From Pyrrhoderma lamaoense (lineage: Eukaryota; Basidiomycota; Agaricomycetes; Hymenochaetales; Hymenochaetaceae), in contig NBAZ01000006.1 of NCBI GenBank assembly GCA_002794735.1, forward strand, positions 310,001-374,000: 64,000 bases of DNA, in the 5' to 3' direction. Within the stretch, counting starts at the first letter, position 1, and every line of letters begins with the position of its first letter. Positions 23,401 to 37,400 of the stretch are shown here, one piece after another. Below the pieces are notes generated by a model. The model had not been told where the DNA came from and did not search any database. It was given only the letters and a program-made list of their open reading frames with translations. A program made the translations under genes and the position numbers.

Positions 23401-26400
23401 AGTACGCCGCACATACTCAAACAAAAACATACTCAATTAAAATAAACATATATATTATCATTCATCAACATCAAAATCATATCGTTCATCCCTACAAAAA
23501 GAAAAGAAAGAAAAAGAAAAAACTAATAACTAACTTTTACTTTCTTTCTTTTTCCCACAAAGTTCGTAAACGAGGAGGGTTTGGGGGTTTGTCATTAATG
23601 GGGAGTATCAGTAGAAAAAAATGGTATTAAGAAGAGGAGAGGGTAAGGGAGAGAAGGGGTGGGGGATAAGAAGAAGGGGAGATAGGGGAACAGAGGAGAA
23701 AGGAGAGGAGAAGGAAGAAAGGAGGAGCGAAGATAAAAATATCATTTTAGCACCACACACCACACCCGCTCCCTCCTCTCTTTTTTTATGCACAACTGGC
23801 CACCACCAACATAACAAAGGGTTCAAAAAAAGATATGGAATAGAAGGGGAAAAAATGAGATAAAAAAATGAGATCGGAACAAGGAGCGTAACAAAACAAA
23901 ATAGTTCGTCGTGAATTCATGTAGCCATAAAAGGAGGGGGGGGAAGGAAAAACGAACAAGCAAACAAACAGATAAGAGTCAATCGTATACCATTAAACCA
24001 ACAAATCAACAGATAAAAAAAAGTCTTAGATAGAAACAAAAAAAAAAGTAATAACAATAACGAAACGTATTTCCTACCCTCTTCCAATCCGAATAACCAG
24101 AGAGAGAGAGAGAGAGAGAAAGAATGGAGAGAGGAGGGTAAAGGAAATCAAGCGTGTAAGAGAGAGAGAAAGAGAGGTGAAAAAAGAAAACGGTGGCTAA
24201 GATGATACATTCAGAAAACAGAAGGAAAAAGGGATCCGGATCCACCCCCCTATGATAGTAGAAAGCAGAAAAAACACCCAAAAACAAAAAGAAAGAAAGA
24301 AAGAAATAGAGAGAAGTTCGAAGAGGGCACGAAAAAAGTAATAAACAACTAAAACAAAAACAAACAGATCAGATAGATTAATGGGTAGATCTGGTCGGGG
24401 TTGGGGATAGGGGGTGTAGGGGAGTCAAAAAAGTATGATAAGGAGTCGGGGGTAAACAAACAAGAAGAGGATGAGAAGTAGAACCATGACACCTTTTTTT
24501 TGTGTCAAGGAGGGGAAGAAATTGTATGTGTGTGGAGCGAGTCGACAACGACATACACAAAACGGATGCTTTGGGGGTGTTAGGTACGGGTTGCATGTTT
24601 CTAAAACACAAACAGCTGACCTCCCACAAAAAAACAAAAAAAAAGGGAGGGGAGGGCTAGGAGGTGTAGTGAGGAGTGTAGTATGTATAGTGTGTATGTG
24701 TTTGTGTCTGTGTGTAGACGTGAGGGACAAAACTCCAATCCAAGCCAAACCAAAGCAAACCAAAGCAAGGAAAAGAAAAGTAAAGCAAAGAAAGAAAAAG
24801 AGAGATAGGAGACCCTCTAATTACCCAAACTCCCTTATCTTTCCTTTTTTTTATCGAAATAAAAACCCCTGCACCAAAGGGCAAAGGGTGTCAAAGAAGG
24901 GCCAAGGGCATAAGAAAGAAAGAAAAAAAAGAAAAAAGAAACCCAATTCGAGAAGAGGAGCAACGTGTCTATCGCATGTATGTCTGTGCGTGCGTGTGTG
25001 TATGTGTGTGTGTGTGCCATGGTACGAGTACGAGAACCCCCAGCCCCCATTAATCCATTTGTGGTTCGGAGGAAAGAGGAAAAAGGAGGGAGGAGGGGAG
25101 GGGCTCATAAAGGAAGCACGAGAACGAGCTAAAGAAGGGAAAAGCAAGGGGAAAGAGGAGAGGTGTGTTATCAAACGATCAACGTTGATAACAACCTTTT
25201 TTTTAAAAAGTAATTGTCTTTCCTTCTCCTTCCCCTTCCTTCTCCGTCTACATCTCTCAAAGTAAATCGCATACGATCAGACATTCAAGCAAAAGAAGAA
25301 CGCTGATTAAGACCTTAAGACCCCTCTCCTTCCCAGAAAGAACTTTGAATCGAAAGGAGACACGACCGGGTCCTGGGTTTGAATTTAGGGGGGTTGCTGG
25401 GGTTGAGGAGAGGGGTCGGGTGTGGGGAGGAAGGAGAAGTCAGAAGCTAAGAGAGGAGGGGTAGAGATAAGCTTAGGAAAGAGCTTAAAAGGGTGGAAGA
25501 AGCCACACCCACCCACTTGATCTTGTATCACGAGGTCCGTCCCGTCTAGCAAAAGTGGGAGTTCTTACACACGGTGCGAGGTAAGAATCGGGGGTGGGGG
25601 CAATTCAATTCAATGTAGGTGGGGTAGGGGAGGGAGGCAAGGAGGCAAGGAAAGATGGAAGATGGAAGAAAGGGATTATTAGATTAATAATCTACGTTAA
25701 AGATGAAGATAAAAATTCGATAAGGCGTAAAAGGCGTAAGTAATAAGCCAAAAAAAAGAAAATAGAAGTAAGGCGGGAGAAAGGGAAGGGGGAAAGAGAA
25801 AAGAAATGAGCATGAACACCAACAACAAAAAAGAAAAAAAAAACGGGGACGCAATATTCAAATCACCACCACCACCACCGCCCTCGTCCTCCTCCCTCAT
25901 TCTTCACCCACCTCCGTTCCCAGTCCAGGCGTTGTAGATTAAAGGACCCCTTCTTCTTTTCTTGGGGTTTTTTTTAGAAGTTTTCCCACTTCTCTACCCT
26001 CCTTTTTTTGTTATATCGGGGAGATATAGGTATCGCAATAAGTACCGAGTCTGAGGGGTCATAGGAGGAGGCGGAGGGTCATAGGACGGGTGGTAGTGGG
26101 AACGATCAACGAAGGTGATGATGATGAGGGAGGCCGGGGAGGGGAGGGTCAAGACGAAAGAAATTTAAGGGGACAGTAGCCAGTAGCCAGTGAGAGGTAA
26201 CAACGGCGTCGGCGACGGATCCACGAAACCCACACACAAAATCCAAGTCCTTGAATAAAGACAAAGAAAGAAAAAGATAAGATATAAACACCATAACAGA
26301 GTACCGAAAAAGAAGAAGGGAAGGATTAAATCGACGAAAACGCCATGGGGGGGGGGGTCATGGGGATCATAGGGACATGGGGCCACGGAAGAAGATTAGA

Positions 26401-26688
26401 TTAGTTACAGGATAAGACAGGAAAGATTGGAGTTGGTGGTCACAGGACACAAGATCAATATAACGACAGAGAAACAGAGAAACAGATGGTAGAAGACAGA
26501 TAGAGATAGAAACAGAGGGTGGAAAGGGGAAGAGAGAAATCGGAGACATAATAAAATTAGAATAGCATGATAGACACACAAGAGACAAAGAGACAAAGAT
26601 TATAAAGAGAGAGAACGAGATAGAAACAATGGACATTGAGAAAGAAGAGAAGTGGAGAGAGATATGGGATATGGATATGGACAGAGAA

Positions 26689-26733
<45 letters not shown>

Positions 26734-27459
26734 TTGAAAAAAGAAAGCCGTGCGCGTGCAAAGACGTACAACAAGGAATATATTAGAGGATGCGTAAAAC
26801 AAAGAGAGATATTGAGGGGGTCAAAGAAACACAGAGAGATATATATGTGACAGCAGTAAGTGGTAGAAGTAAGAAGATACGAGACACAGAATAAACAGGA
26901 TATGTGGGGGATATGGGGGATATGGATTAAAGACAAAAAAAAGCATCACAAAAAAAGGGAGTCAACCTCCAGAAAAGTAAAAGTAAAAGAGTCACGTCAA
27001 GTCAAGTCAAAAAAAGTGGGAGAAGAGGATGAGGGGTTTGCAAAGCGAGACACATAGGACACTACCGTACTATGGTACCCTATTAAAGTTCTAGTTTTTA
27101 GAAAAACAAAACAAACGGTAGAGGAGGAGAAAAGGGGGATAGGTGTAGAGAAAAGAAACAAAGCTTGCATGAAAAAAAAAGGATTTCGAGCGATATTAGG
27201 GGGTATTTCATACCAAATTATCTTCTACATCTAGATACGATGCAAGCAAGATGCAAGGGGGAAATATGGTAGGTTTATCGGTATAAGGAAAAAAGGCATC
27301 TCCAAACTGTAAGACGGTGGGGGCCAGTAACTAAAATATCACCATTGACCTAAAAAGGAAAAAAAGTGTTGAATCCGCTAAAGGAGGAGAGAGGGGGAGG
27401 TGCCAAAAAGTGAAAAGTAAAGAGAAAAAAAAAGACGAGTAGACAGACGCGCCCCCTTT
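23400..27459. repeat. 4-kb purine-rich (+ strand) low-complexity tract
   Basis: Most of this stretch is composed of A and G on the + strand (C and T on the strand that codes RING B). It contains GA runs at 24099-24119 and 26693-26729, A-runs, AAAG/GGA motifs and a G-run near 26346-26357. Long open frames in it (such as 24471-25265 plus and 26367-26936 minus) are one- or two-letter-biased artefacts. It begins right after the RING B stop on that gene's coding strand, so at least the near part may be its 3' UTR. Confidence 0.7.
26693..26729 (+). repeat. (GA)n microsatellite
   Basis: About 18 uninterrupted GA units inside the purine-rich tract. Confidence 0.9.
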
Positions 27460-29754
27460 TCAAGATTGGCTAGTAGCAGGCCTCACTATCCCCTGTAAAG
27501 CACTCGGCATCCACCTCTCGTACTTCCCTCGTGATGTCTTCTTTTCCTTCTCACGTTCCCCATCACGGTCATCTATCACACCTCTCGCAGCACCACTTGA
27601 GCTAGAATACCCAGTGCCGACTTTCATAGGTGAAGCAGCCGAAGCCGTAGTTGTAGCCGTAGCCGCTGCTGCTGCTGCTGCCGATGACGAAGCCGAAGTC
27701 GAGGTCGATGAAGAAAACAACGAGCTGCCTTGTCCAGGTCCTTGACTTTGACTAAGCGTACGAGGTTTCGGCGGGACAGGCGGTCGACTACTACCCCCAT
27801 TCAAGTCCCTATAATACCCACTCGCGTTCGATGACGACGAGGAGGAGGAGCCAAAGCTAGGAAGCGGCGGGATGCTGCCCCGCTAGCGCCCGCCCCCAAG
27901 CCCACGCCAGCGGAATATCCGTTTCCCTCCTTGTTCGCATTCGCACTCGCGTACGCACTTGACGCAGAGGAGGTAGGTCCAGGAGTCATACTTCTTCCCA
28001 ACATCCCTCCACCAATAACTCCACGGATTGTTCCTGAAGGGCCAAGCGCACCAGGCGCAACACTCGCCGAACGTTGATGAACAGCCGGTGGTGCGGGCGT
28101 CATACTCCTCTTCTCTCTTTCTCTCTCCCGTTCCCGCTCTCTCGTGGGCGCCACGGACTGCGCACGGCTTACCATAGACGCCGCTCGGGTGTGTGTGTAG
28201 CGAACCGTCGTAGGGCTCGGTGTGGCCGGTTGAGAATGGACGTGGCTCGGGTGAGTGGTAGGGTGCAAAGGAAGCGCAGCCGCTGCCGCACTCGCACTTG
28301 ACCGTCCCGGCGTGGTCGTTCCCGATGAAACACCGCCCATGGTATTCGTCGCCGTCGTCGTCGCCCGTGCATGAAGGTCCACGGCGGCAATCCCAAACGC
28401 AGTCGGAGCACTCAAGGTCAAACCAGCCGTAGGCGTCGTCCGTCCGCTACTACAAGGAGAGTTTGCGAGACTAGTCGGGTTACTGAAACTTTCCTTCTTA
28501 CTGTCCCGTTCTCGATCGCGTGAGGAGTAAGCGTTGGATGAGGAGGATGAGTAGTGTAACGGCACAGCCGTGCTTGCACTTGAGAAACTAGTGTAGTAGC
28601 TCCCATCCGGACTTGTCGGCGCACTCAAGCTCTGTCTTCTCACAGGCGTTACCGCACCAAGCCCAGAGTGGTTGTCGGGGTCCAACGCTTTCAACCTCTG
28701 ATGTAAGTCCTTTGTATCGATCTTCAACTTTTGGTTCTCCTTCTTCAACCTTCTGTTTTCGTCTACCAAGTTCTGTCTGATCAAATCTCCATCTGCAAGA
28801 CAGGCACGTAAAGTGCTCTCTGCGCCCCTAGCAACCCGGGCTGCCTCACTGTGGGCAACATGGTTCATAATAATAGCACGTAGAAGGAGGTTAGAGAGCT
28901 GAATTGCAGTATATCGCTACAAAATTTTGAAAAACAAAACAAAACAGATGGTTAGTTAGTAAACCACAACCAATTGTGATGTGATGTGATAAGGAAAAGT
29001 AACATGCCTGTATGTCTCCACCAGCGTACAACGCCTTGTCCGCGCTCATCCAATCCGCCAATTCCTTCTGTAACGCCTGAACTTCTTCAACACTACATCT
29101 CTTCGTCGCAACCTTCGCGATCTTCTTCTCGAGTTCAAGTGCCCGATCGTGATGACGCGTGCCATCCAAATGCGACGGCTTATCCTCATCCAAAGCTTTA
29201 AAAACACCCCCATCTCTTTCTCTCGACGTAGCACGAGAAGGTCTGGCGGAGGTGACGGCGCTACGAGACCGACTACGGACTTCATACAACACCGTTTCGT
29301 CATCGAGAATAGCACCGGACGAGGTTGGGTCCATCCCGAGTGGTGGCAAGCAACTCTGAGCGAGCCCACCACCACCGTGGGTTAGGTGAGAAGAAGAAGA
29401 AGGGCCGGACGAACCACCACCGGAGGATTGTGAGAAATCGATACGGATGATGCGGACGCCGTCTAGAGTGAATGGGACACGACAGAACGGACAGACGGGT
29501 TGAGGCTTTGAGGACGACATGCTGACGATCGAAGAGACGCAGGCTTCACAGAGAACATGTCCTGATGGCATAAGATCGATAGAGAGAAAAAGAAAAAGAA
29601 ATAGGAAAGAAAGAGGAAAAGTTAAGTTAGTTGAAGGTACAGTTTGGTCACCCCAAGTAAAGTACTTACCACAGGGGATGCATCTCGGTAAATTGAAAGG
29701 TCCATACTCGTTTGCACAGACGTCGCAAGCTGAATCCTTGTCCAAGGTAAGCAT
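27460..29754 (-). CDS. RING-finger / coiled-coil / Ser-rich protein B
   Basis: Probable RING-type E3 ligase, paralogue of A and C. Exon 1 29670-29754 gives MLTLDKDSACDVCANEY... CIPCG; exon 2 29008-29561 continues GHVLCEAC and CPFCRVPF, completing a C3HC4 finger; exon 3 is 27460-28916. After the RING come a Gly/Ser linker, RSRSRSAVTSARPSRATSRE, a short coiled coil (ELEKKIAKVATKR, VEEVQALQKELADW), a second coiled coil (DENRRLKKENQKLKIDTKD), then a long Ser/Thr/Ala-rich disordered region. It ends KYERWMPSALQGIVRPATSQS. The intron at 28917-29007 starts with GC. The first intron (108 nt) is stop-free and in frame. Near 27880-27900 the sense moves by one frame (SRRFLALAPPP to SFGSSSSSSSN): a one-base deletion or an unresolved small intron. 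Sits alone in a 14-kb gene-poor region. Confidence 0.75.
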
Positions 29755-31200
29755 TTCGACAGACTATGACTTGAATCCAAAAAAAAAATTGTGTATGTGT
29801 GTGTGTGTATGTGTGTGGTTACTCTATCTAGCTCTCAAGCAACGAAAAGCAGAAACAATGATTGATGATAGTGTGGTCGGTTGGCAGAGAGAGAGAGAGA
29901 ACTAAGGCTGAAAGTTGGGTGGGGTCGGGTGTGCCTCCTTTTATAGAAAGAATTTGGGACAAAAGACAAGGAAAGGCCCACACAGCCTTTTTTTTAGTAT
30001 TAATAAACAGATCTCTTCTCCGCTGCTGCTCGTGAAAATAAGAAATCGGGGAGATTACGCGTCAGATCCTTAGCAAGACGAAGGAGGCGGCGAATGAGGT
30101 AAAGTCCTAAACAAAGGGCGTGCTTTTTTTGAGACCGGAAGGGAGAGAACTCAGCCTGAGTCAGAACGGGGACAAAGGACAGGGTGTTGGAGAGGGGTAT
30201 GCTATATGAGGGAGATTCTGAACAAAGGGATTTACGAAAATTCGTATTATTAAAAAAGGTAAAAAAGGTCGATTCGAGAAATGCTAGGGACAGGGCTAAT
30301 GAGGACCCAAATTTTTTTTGTTTATGATTCCCTCCCTCGCGGTCGCCTAGATTTCTCTCTTCTCCTTTTTGAAAGAGTACGCGAAGAGGGCTTTAGAACA
30401 GAGGATGTTGCCAGAAGTAGGTTGTAATAAATGCGCAACAAGGGCCCTCCTTCTCCTTTAGTGTGGTATGGGCACGAAAAGTATTCTCTCTCGTATGTGT
30501 GCGTGTGTGTGTTAGTGGGCGACTTTGTCTAAAGTCGACGATGGGCGGCGGCGATGCGCTACGCTACTTTTTTTTTATGTATTCTTCCGATCTGCCTGTT
30601 TGTGATAGTAAGAGGCAGCGCCGAGAGATGCGGCGATGTGGAGGAAAGGAAGTGAAGGATGGGTGGGGGAGAGGGAGAGAGAGTCTGAGCGAAAAAAAGA
30701 AGAGAGACGAGGGCGGCCTGGGCACAAGGGTTTCCCTCTCTTACACGGAATTAAAATTAAAATTCGTATTAAAAAAAAAAAAGAAAAGGGAGAAATGCAA
30801 ATATAGAAATAGAGGATCATGGTCATAAGAGATGGTCTCGGTATTTGTACTCCTTCTCATTACACTTTGTATGTATAAATACCTATCAGTCTATCCACAC
30901 GCGGCTTCCATGCGCACAACTCACCCCATGGCTAGTAGTGCTCCTCCCCTGTCCGTTTTGCTAGTGTATCATAAATAAAGAAAAGAAAAGAAAAGAATGA
31001 ATAGCAGTCTCCGATTCCTAATATAGTAGTTCGGTTTACTTTTTATCATTCTATACATATTTCATAGGGATGAATCATCACAGAGCCGCATCAAGTAAAA
31101 GCCCATCTTGCGTGGGTACGTATGCGGTTGCACAGCCCCTCCCCATCCATGATTCGCTTCCATTTTTATTTCCTTTTTTTCTATTTTTTTTTTTTTGTTT
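29755..31200. other. RING B upstream region
   Basis: No gene seen. GA/GT-rich patches near 29790-29815 and 29886-29900, A/G-rich near 30600-30800, T-run near 31170-31196. Promoter or long 5' leader of RING B. Confidence 0.45.
29937..29945 (-). promoter_or_regulatory. TATA box of RING B
   Basis: TATAAAAGG on the minus strand, about 183 bases upstream of the ATG at 29754. Confidence 0.5.
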
Positions 31201-33000
31201 CCATTCGTTTACAAAAACTACATATAAGCCTATAGCCACCTAAGCCAGTGGCTGACTGGATCAAAAATCAACAAAAAGAAAAAAGCCACCGATGGAAAAG
31301 TAATTGGCCCCCCATCATGATCTCCTTTCTCAGCTAATTGATTTGATCGTTCTAAAACGTTTCGTACTTTTTTTTTTCTTTTGCTGCACTGCCGCTTCTT
31401 GCCCCCTCGCCTCCTCCGTGTAACAAAAACTAATCTGACCAATCACCGTCTTCATGAATCCCATCCGTCCACCTATACAGCCATCCCATCTATCACATAC
31501 AGCCATCCATCTCATCCATCTCATCCATCTATCTGCAGTACCTATCTATCTATCTGCCTATCTGACTAACTCTTAATCTTAACTTTATACTACGCCATCC
31601 GTTCTTACTTCCTTCTCCTCTATCTATCTCTCCACTCATTCTTCGCACCCGTTCAGTCTCATCCCATCCCATCCCTCCTTCAATCCCTCAATAACCAATC
31701 TCATAACTTTGGATCTTGGATCTTGAATCTTGAATCTTGAATCTACGCGTCCAGAAACAGGGTGATCGTCTTTCGGCTACCACCGGGGACTCTCCCCCTC
31801 TTCCCTCTCCGCCGAGCAATCGTGTTGTGGTACGACGCCTTACGCCTTTTATTTCACTTTAACTGAATATATAGTCAGGATACTAGATACCAAATGACAG
31901 AGACGGGGGGTTACGAGGCAAAATAAATAACTAAATAACTAATGACTATAACAAATAAATAACTAAATGGATAACTTTAAATTTTCTTTCTTTTAATATG
32001 AAAAAATGAAAAAAAAACTTACACGACTAGGATAGACTTTGCATGCGACACGCGACGACAGCCGGGTTGTAAGAAGAGTAAGAGGGAATTCCCCCCCGAC
32101 CCCCCAAGCTTCCCAAGCCACACACACACACGTATCCACTCGTATACAACCTTCCGAATAAGGATAAGGGAACCACACACCTTGGAAAATCGGAAAGCGC
32201 ACTTCCTTCTTTAAATCTTTTTTTATTTATTTGATCGCAGCTAAACGTTTCACGACGTCCGGCAACGGTCCCCTCCTCCTCCCTCATTCGGCCTCATTCA
32301 ATCGCTGGCCTGACCCACTTTTCCTCCGCGCGCCCGTCCATGTGAATCACCCTTTCGATTCCGTATATTGAGATGTTCTATTCTGGGCGTAACTCCTCGG
32401 GTACGTCCCCTTCATCTCCAAACCTTACTCTTCCTTCTTACCCTTTCCTCACTCTCGCTCACTCGCTCACTCGCTCTCACGCACGGCCGTCATCGTCGTC
32501 CGTCGTATATCAATAATCTAATAATCTATCAGTTGATTAGTACTTAGTGCTTAGTGCTTGGTGCTTAGTTCCGAGTCCTCAACCCCACCCGCTCCCTTCC
32601 CCTGTTCGCATAAAGTTCAAGAACCTAAACTTCTCCCCTTTTCGTTATCCCTTATCCCTTTCTTTACTTCTTGCTTCTCTCCTTCTTGCTTCTCTCCTTC
32701 TCGCTTCTTCTTCTTCTTCTGAACTAAATTATCTCTCCTCTCCTCTCCTCTCCATTCGAGTTCCCAACTCGAAGATTCAAAGAAAAGTTCCTCGTAATAA
32801 TTAAAATCATTAAATCTAATCTGGGCTTCGTAACGTGTATAACCCCCCTCTTCCCCCTTCCACCCTTACCCCACAGTCACCCACCTGCTCACCGCTCACT
32901 CGACCCACACCCGCCCACTCGCCCACATGGCCCACACGGAACTATATTCTTTACTTCTCGGGACTTGGCCGTGTACCACGTACCACGTACCACGTCGCCT
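31200..33000. repeat. C/T-rich low-complexity tract with short tandem repeats
   Basis: The + strand is pyrimidine-rich. CATC/CATCT units occur at about 31465-31560, GAATCTT units at about 31709-31742, and imperfect CTTCTTGCTTCTCTCC units at about 32665-32730. No plausible gene. Confidence 0.6.
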
Positions 33001-33355
33001 GCGTCACACACACACACACGCACACATACACACCCGTGACCCCCACAATATAATTTTACTTATTACTACTTATACCGATATACGTATACGTATACATGTA
33101 TATACAGCACGCTCTCATATATATATATATATATAATAATATATACGTGTATACGTGTATACGTACACCATAACACATAATAACAATAAGTAGGATACGT
33201 GTAGGAAATGAAATAAACAGACTGCCGGGCAAAAGACAAAAAGGATACCAGGAGGATCGAGGATCGAGGGCCGAGGAATACGAGTTCAAAAGTCCTTTAG
33301 TCCCATTGGTTTTACTAATTAGCGTTCTACCATACTACCGTTCTAACAACTTACA

Positions 33356-33391
<36 letters not shown>

Positions 33392-34400
33392 TGTATACCA
33401 ACCAGGGAAAAAATTACAAGGAACAGATAGATAACTGATAACTGATAAATGATTTCCGAGATCCTGGAGGGAGTACTTAACCTTCACTTCTATGATATCT
33501 CGTCATTTAAAAGGGACACCCAAACAAGAACGTAAGAAAAATAAATAGAACGGGCAGGCGGGCAGATAAACTTTTATCACGACTCACAACATTCTCTCTA
33601 TAAGTCTATCTAACTAGAGGTGGGGGTTAGGGGAGATAGATTTAGATCTCTGTGTCCTGTGTCTGTATGACGGTTCAGGGATTTATGTGTACATATACAA
33701 GTGTATGTGTTTGCCAACTTAACTGTCTATCTATACATTCAACAAATCAGGATCTAGGATCTAGGATCTATGACTTGGGGGATTTGGGGAGTATTTAGCT
33801 TGTCTAGTTTATCTAGTTATCTAGTTATCTAGTAAACTAGTAAATTAGCAAGTTAGTTAGTTAGTTAGTTAGATGCATCGAATCGAATCGAGTCGAGGAG
33901 AGTTGTTGAGTGAATTAGACGATTGGGGGCCATGTGTCATTTATCATTTATCACTTTAGATCATCTGCGTCTCAACTGGAAACCCAAGTTCGTTGAAGAT
34001 GATGATCCCCGTGAGAAGAAGTAGCTCGGAGATCGAGAAAGAAGAAAGGGCTTTGATGACGAAGATCTGAGATGACGGAGAGAGAGAGATTGATTGTGCG
34101 TGAGTAGGTAGGTAGGGTTCATATCTTCATATGTGTTTTTTCTTCTGGTTTTGTTTTTGTCTTTATGTTTTTGTCCTATATGATATGGATATGATCAACG
34201 AACGTCTTTCCGGCCATCCATCACGTTCTTATAACTTATGGCTTCTTTGCGTTATGTTACCAAATCCCTAGAAAAAGAGTATATGAAACTCTTTTTTCTC
34301 TATAAAAAATCCAAAATCCAAAATACCGATACCAATACAAAACTGAACTGAACTGAACTGAACGGGCGGACCCTTGTCGTCAAGATCGGGCTGAACGACG
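33000..34400. repeat. Microsatellite-rich spacer
   Basis: Dense short repeats: (CA)n near 33004-33020, (TA)n 33117-33135, (ACTT)n 33357-33390, GGATCTA units near 33751-33770, (TTAG)n 33851-33872, (GAACT)n 34341-34363. No coding signal. Confidence 0.75.
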
Positions 34401-37400
34401 AGCTTCGGGAATATCGTCACATCGTATCGTGTTCCATGTTCTAGTCTCCTTCCTATTCCTAATATCTCAATAGACCTCTAATATCTGATATCTGATACAT
34501 CAACACATCGTCAACGAACACATTATGTCAGTCACTGAGTCATATGTAAATATATCAATGTCCGAATTTGTATTTACCAATCCGTACTTCGTATTTATAT
34601 GTTGTATAAGATCCTTCCAAAGCTAGTTATGTTATGTTTTTTAGTCATATAAGGGGTGTATTGTAACTACGTATGGTCATGATCTTGGTCGTCAAGGAGA
34701 AAACAAAGAAGGGGAGGGAGATCTCCGTAAACTCTTAGAAAGAGTTCGTTCGTTTTAATCAAGCACGGCTTTTTCCATGTGCTAGGAAACTTCTAACAGC
34801 CTTGGCAGCTAACAGCTAGTCCCATCGTCCTATATATGGTATATGATATAGGTAGATATCTATATGCATCTACTTGGACGAGTTACGATGCAAGCACGGT
34901 TGACCTAGACCAAATGTATCCCTGCCTTTATTTATTTATTTCTTCATGATCATTCCTTATTCTTAATCATCCCTTTCATATTTCTATGACTGATAACCCC
35001 AGAAAGAGAAAAGAGATATAAATTGACTCTTATACACATACACAAGAAGGAGGGGTGAGGGGGGGAGTGAAGAATACGTGATCGTTATCAGTCAACACTC
35101 TACGGGTCATACAAAATACAAACCACAAACACTTGTATTCTGAATTCAAATTTGAACTCTGATCTCACTATTAAAGTTTCCGTTATCCTGTTTTCTCTTG
35201 TTTCCTTCAGCGACAGAGGGAAACATATCCAAATTCAGCCGTAGTCTCCGTGGCTTGGTGATATGTGGCTGTGGCTGTGGCTCCCGGTGAGTTTGAGTGT
35301 GAGGGGGGGAGAGAGTGTGTGTGTGTGTTGTGTGTGTGTGCTTACCGTGTGCTTACAATGAGTTTAAGTTTCTCTGACGGCGGAGAAAGAGGAGCAAGCA
35401 AGCTTGTATGAGTTATCTGTATATATTATAAAACTTACATCGTTTTCCCCCTCTTGTGCCTGTGTCCCGTCAACCAGTAATATATGAAATTATTACTTGT
35501 ATCGCATATATCACGCATACGTATACATATATATAGAAATAGCGTTTAAATACACTTACCCCCGTCAGAATTCTTTTTTTTCTTTTTTTTTAAGATTTAA
35601 GTCAAAAACTCGAACTGAATCTGATCTGATCATATACGGATAGGTTCCCCCATAGGTGTTTTTTTAATCACGTCGGTGGTACTAAGATTTGGGACGCGGA
35701 ACATTCCAGATACATGCGTATATAAAACAGTTACTTACGATTGTACGCGCGGCTATACATATAAAATCAAAGCATTATCAAAGAGAGTTCAGGAGGGAAG
35801 GAGGGAGGAGGGAGGGAGGGGAAGCTAAGAAAGTCCTTCGAGACTGGTATGACTATCAAATCAATTTCTTTATTAATGTGGTTCAAACTCTTGGTTTCTT
35901 CGTAGGCAAAACTCTGGCTGTGGACTGCCATGCACATAGTAATGTATGTTGCCTGCTATCTGCGTCAAACTTGACTGATTCTTGCCTTATGTGGTAGATA
36001 TGGCTATGTAGAATATCAGTGATGTATGAACGCGATAGTGTTCCATTACTGTAAGACGTTTATTACAAGCGAGATTTCTCACTTCTTTGTTACACTAATT
36101 CGCTCATTTAACAGTATTACTAATGAACGGGAAAATAATAAGAGGTGACTGGTGTTAATAATGTCCGGGAACCCTCAAGGTCTTTTCTTCCCTTGGCAAG
36201 TTACGAAGAGTCGTCAAACTAGATCCAGTCATATTAAGAGTCCGAAAGTGAAGAAAAAATAGAATTAGTCAGAAATACCAAAAAAAAAAAACGCTCCTGG
36301 CTTAGCGGACGAGTTAGTAAGAATAGGGTTGCAAATATAACGGGTGCTTATACACAAACTCGCTCTGACACTTCCGTACCTAGAGAACAGTAATCTGTAA
36401 AGCATACGTCACGATGTAAATATCACCAAATCTAAACTCACGTTAGCGAAAAGCTGGCAGCGTGGTATAACACACATAGATTGAGATTGATTCTCTTCCT
36501 TACGTCGGGATGTAACGGTTCCGAAGAACATTAGATATAGAACAAAGATTGATTAACAAGCACCCGATGTTCAAGTTTTCAGATATGTAGTCCGCCTTGA
36601 GTGCCTCGTTTATAGCTCCTTATCAAGATGAGTCACAAGAAGAAAGTAGGGTCTTCCTAGTAGAGTATACGCAAAACGTAACGGCTAGGAAGACATCTCG
36701 TGGATGTATTGCTTGTATTAGAGGTCATGTTTCTTTATAGTGATCAATGCTACCCCTCTCATCATAGTCATGAAAGAAATGGGAAATACGTTTCGTAGTC
36801 AGCCTGTCAACCTAGATACGAAAAAGACTAAAATGTCAATGAATATTACATATTAGGTTGCATAGTACTGCAACCGCTTACTTGTATACCTATATTACAA
36901 TTAGCAGATCAGCATTCTAAAGAATACTTAGCATACCATGCTGACTGATGTATACTGGAACAAAAGCAACTTGATACATTGATGCTACAAAGCTTGTATC
37001 TTATTACCTTCTTATCTCGACTAACGCTACGTTATCAACATTAATTCTTGTTTTCAGTTTCAATTTCTTATCGCTTCCTTGTACACGTTACTTGAGAGCC
37101 GAGAACCGAGAAACCTAGGGTCCGGGTGAGGTTCAACACGTTTATGAGCCATAATTGCGTTGTCTTTGTTATCCAGCCCCGTGTAGTTCCGACGACTGGA
37201 GTTCAGGCTTACACACATAGTCAATTATCAGACAATCGGACTTGCAAGTGAGTTCCTCTTCTCCCGATGGTAACTGAGAAGCATAGAGGAAGATTTGGAG
37301 ATTTGCATAGCCGATTAATAGCGTCCATAGGCTGTTTCCACTGACACCCATTGTTAACGAAGTGTAGTTTTTAAAAAAAGGCGTGATAAAGTAACATGTC

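Noticed and set aside
24471..25265. 264-codon open frame on + strand
   Set aside because: Lies in the purine-rich tract; the translation is dominated by Lys, Arg, Gly and Glu from A/G composition, with no family signal.
26367..26936. 189-codon open frame on minus strand
   Set aside because: Antisense of GA repeats; the Ser/Leu/Phe/Ile repeats are a composition artefact.
33357..33390. Possible CRISPR-like direct repeats
   Set aside because: Simple 4-base tandem repeat with no spacers, in a eukaryotic context.
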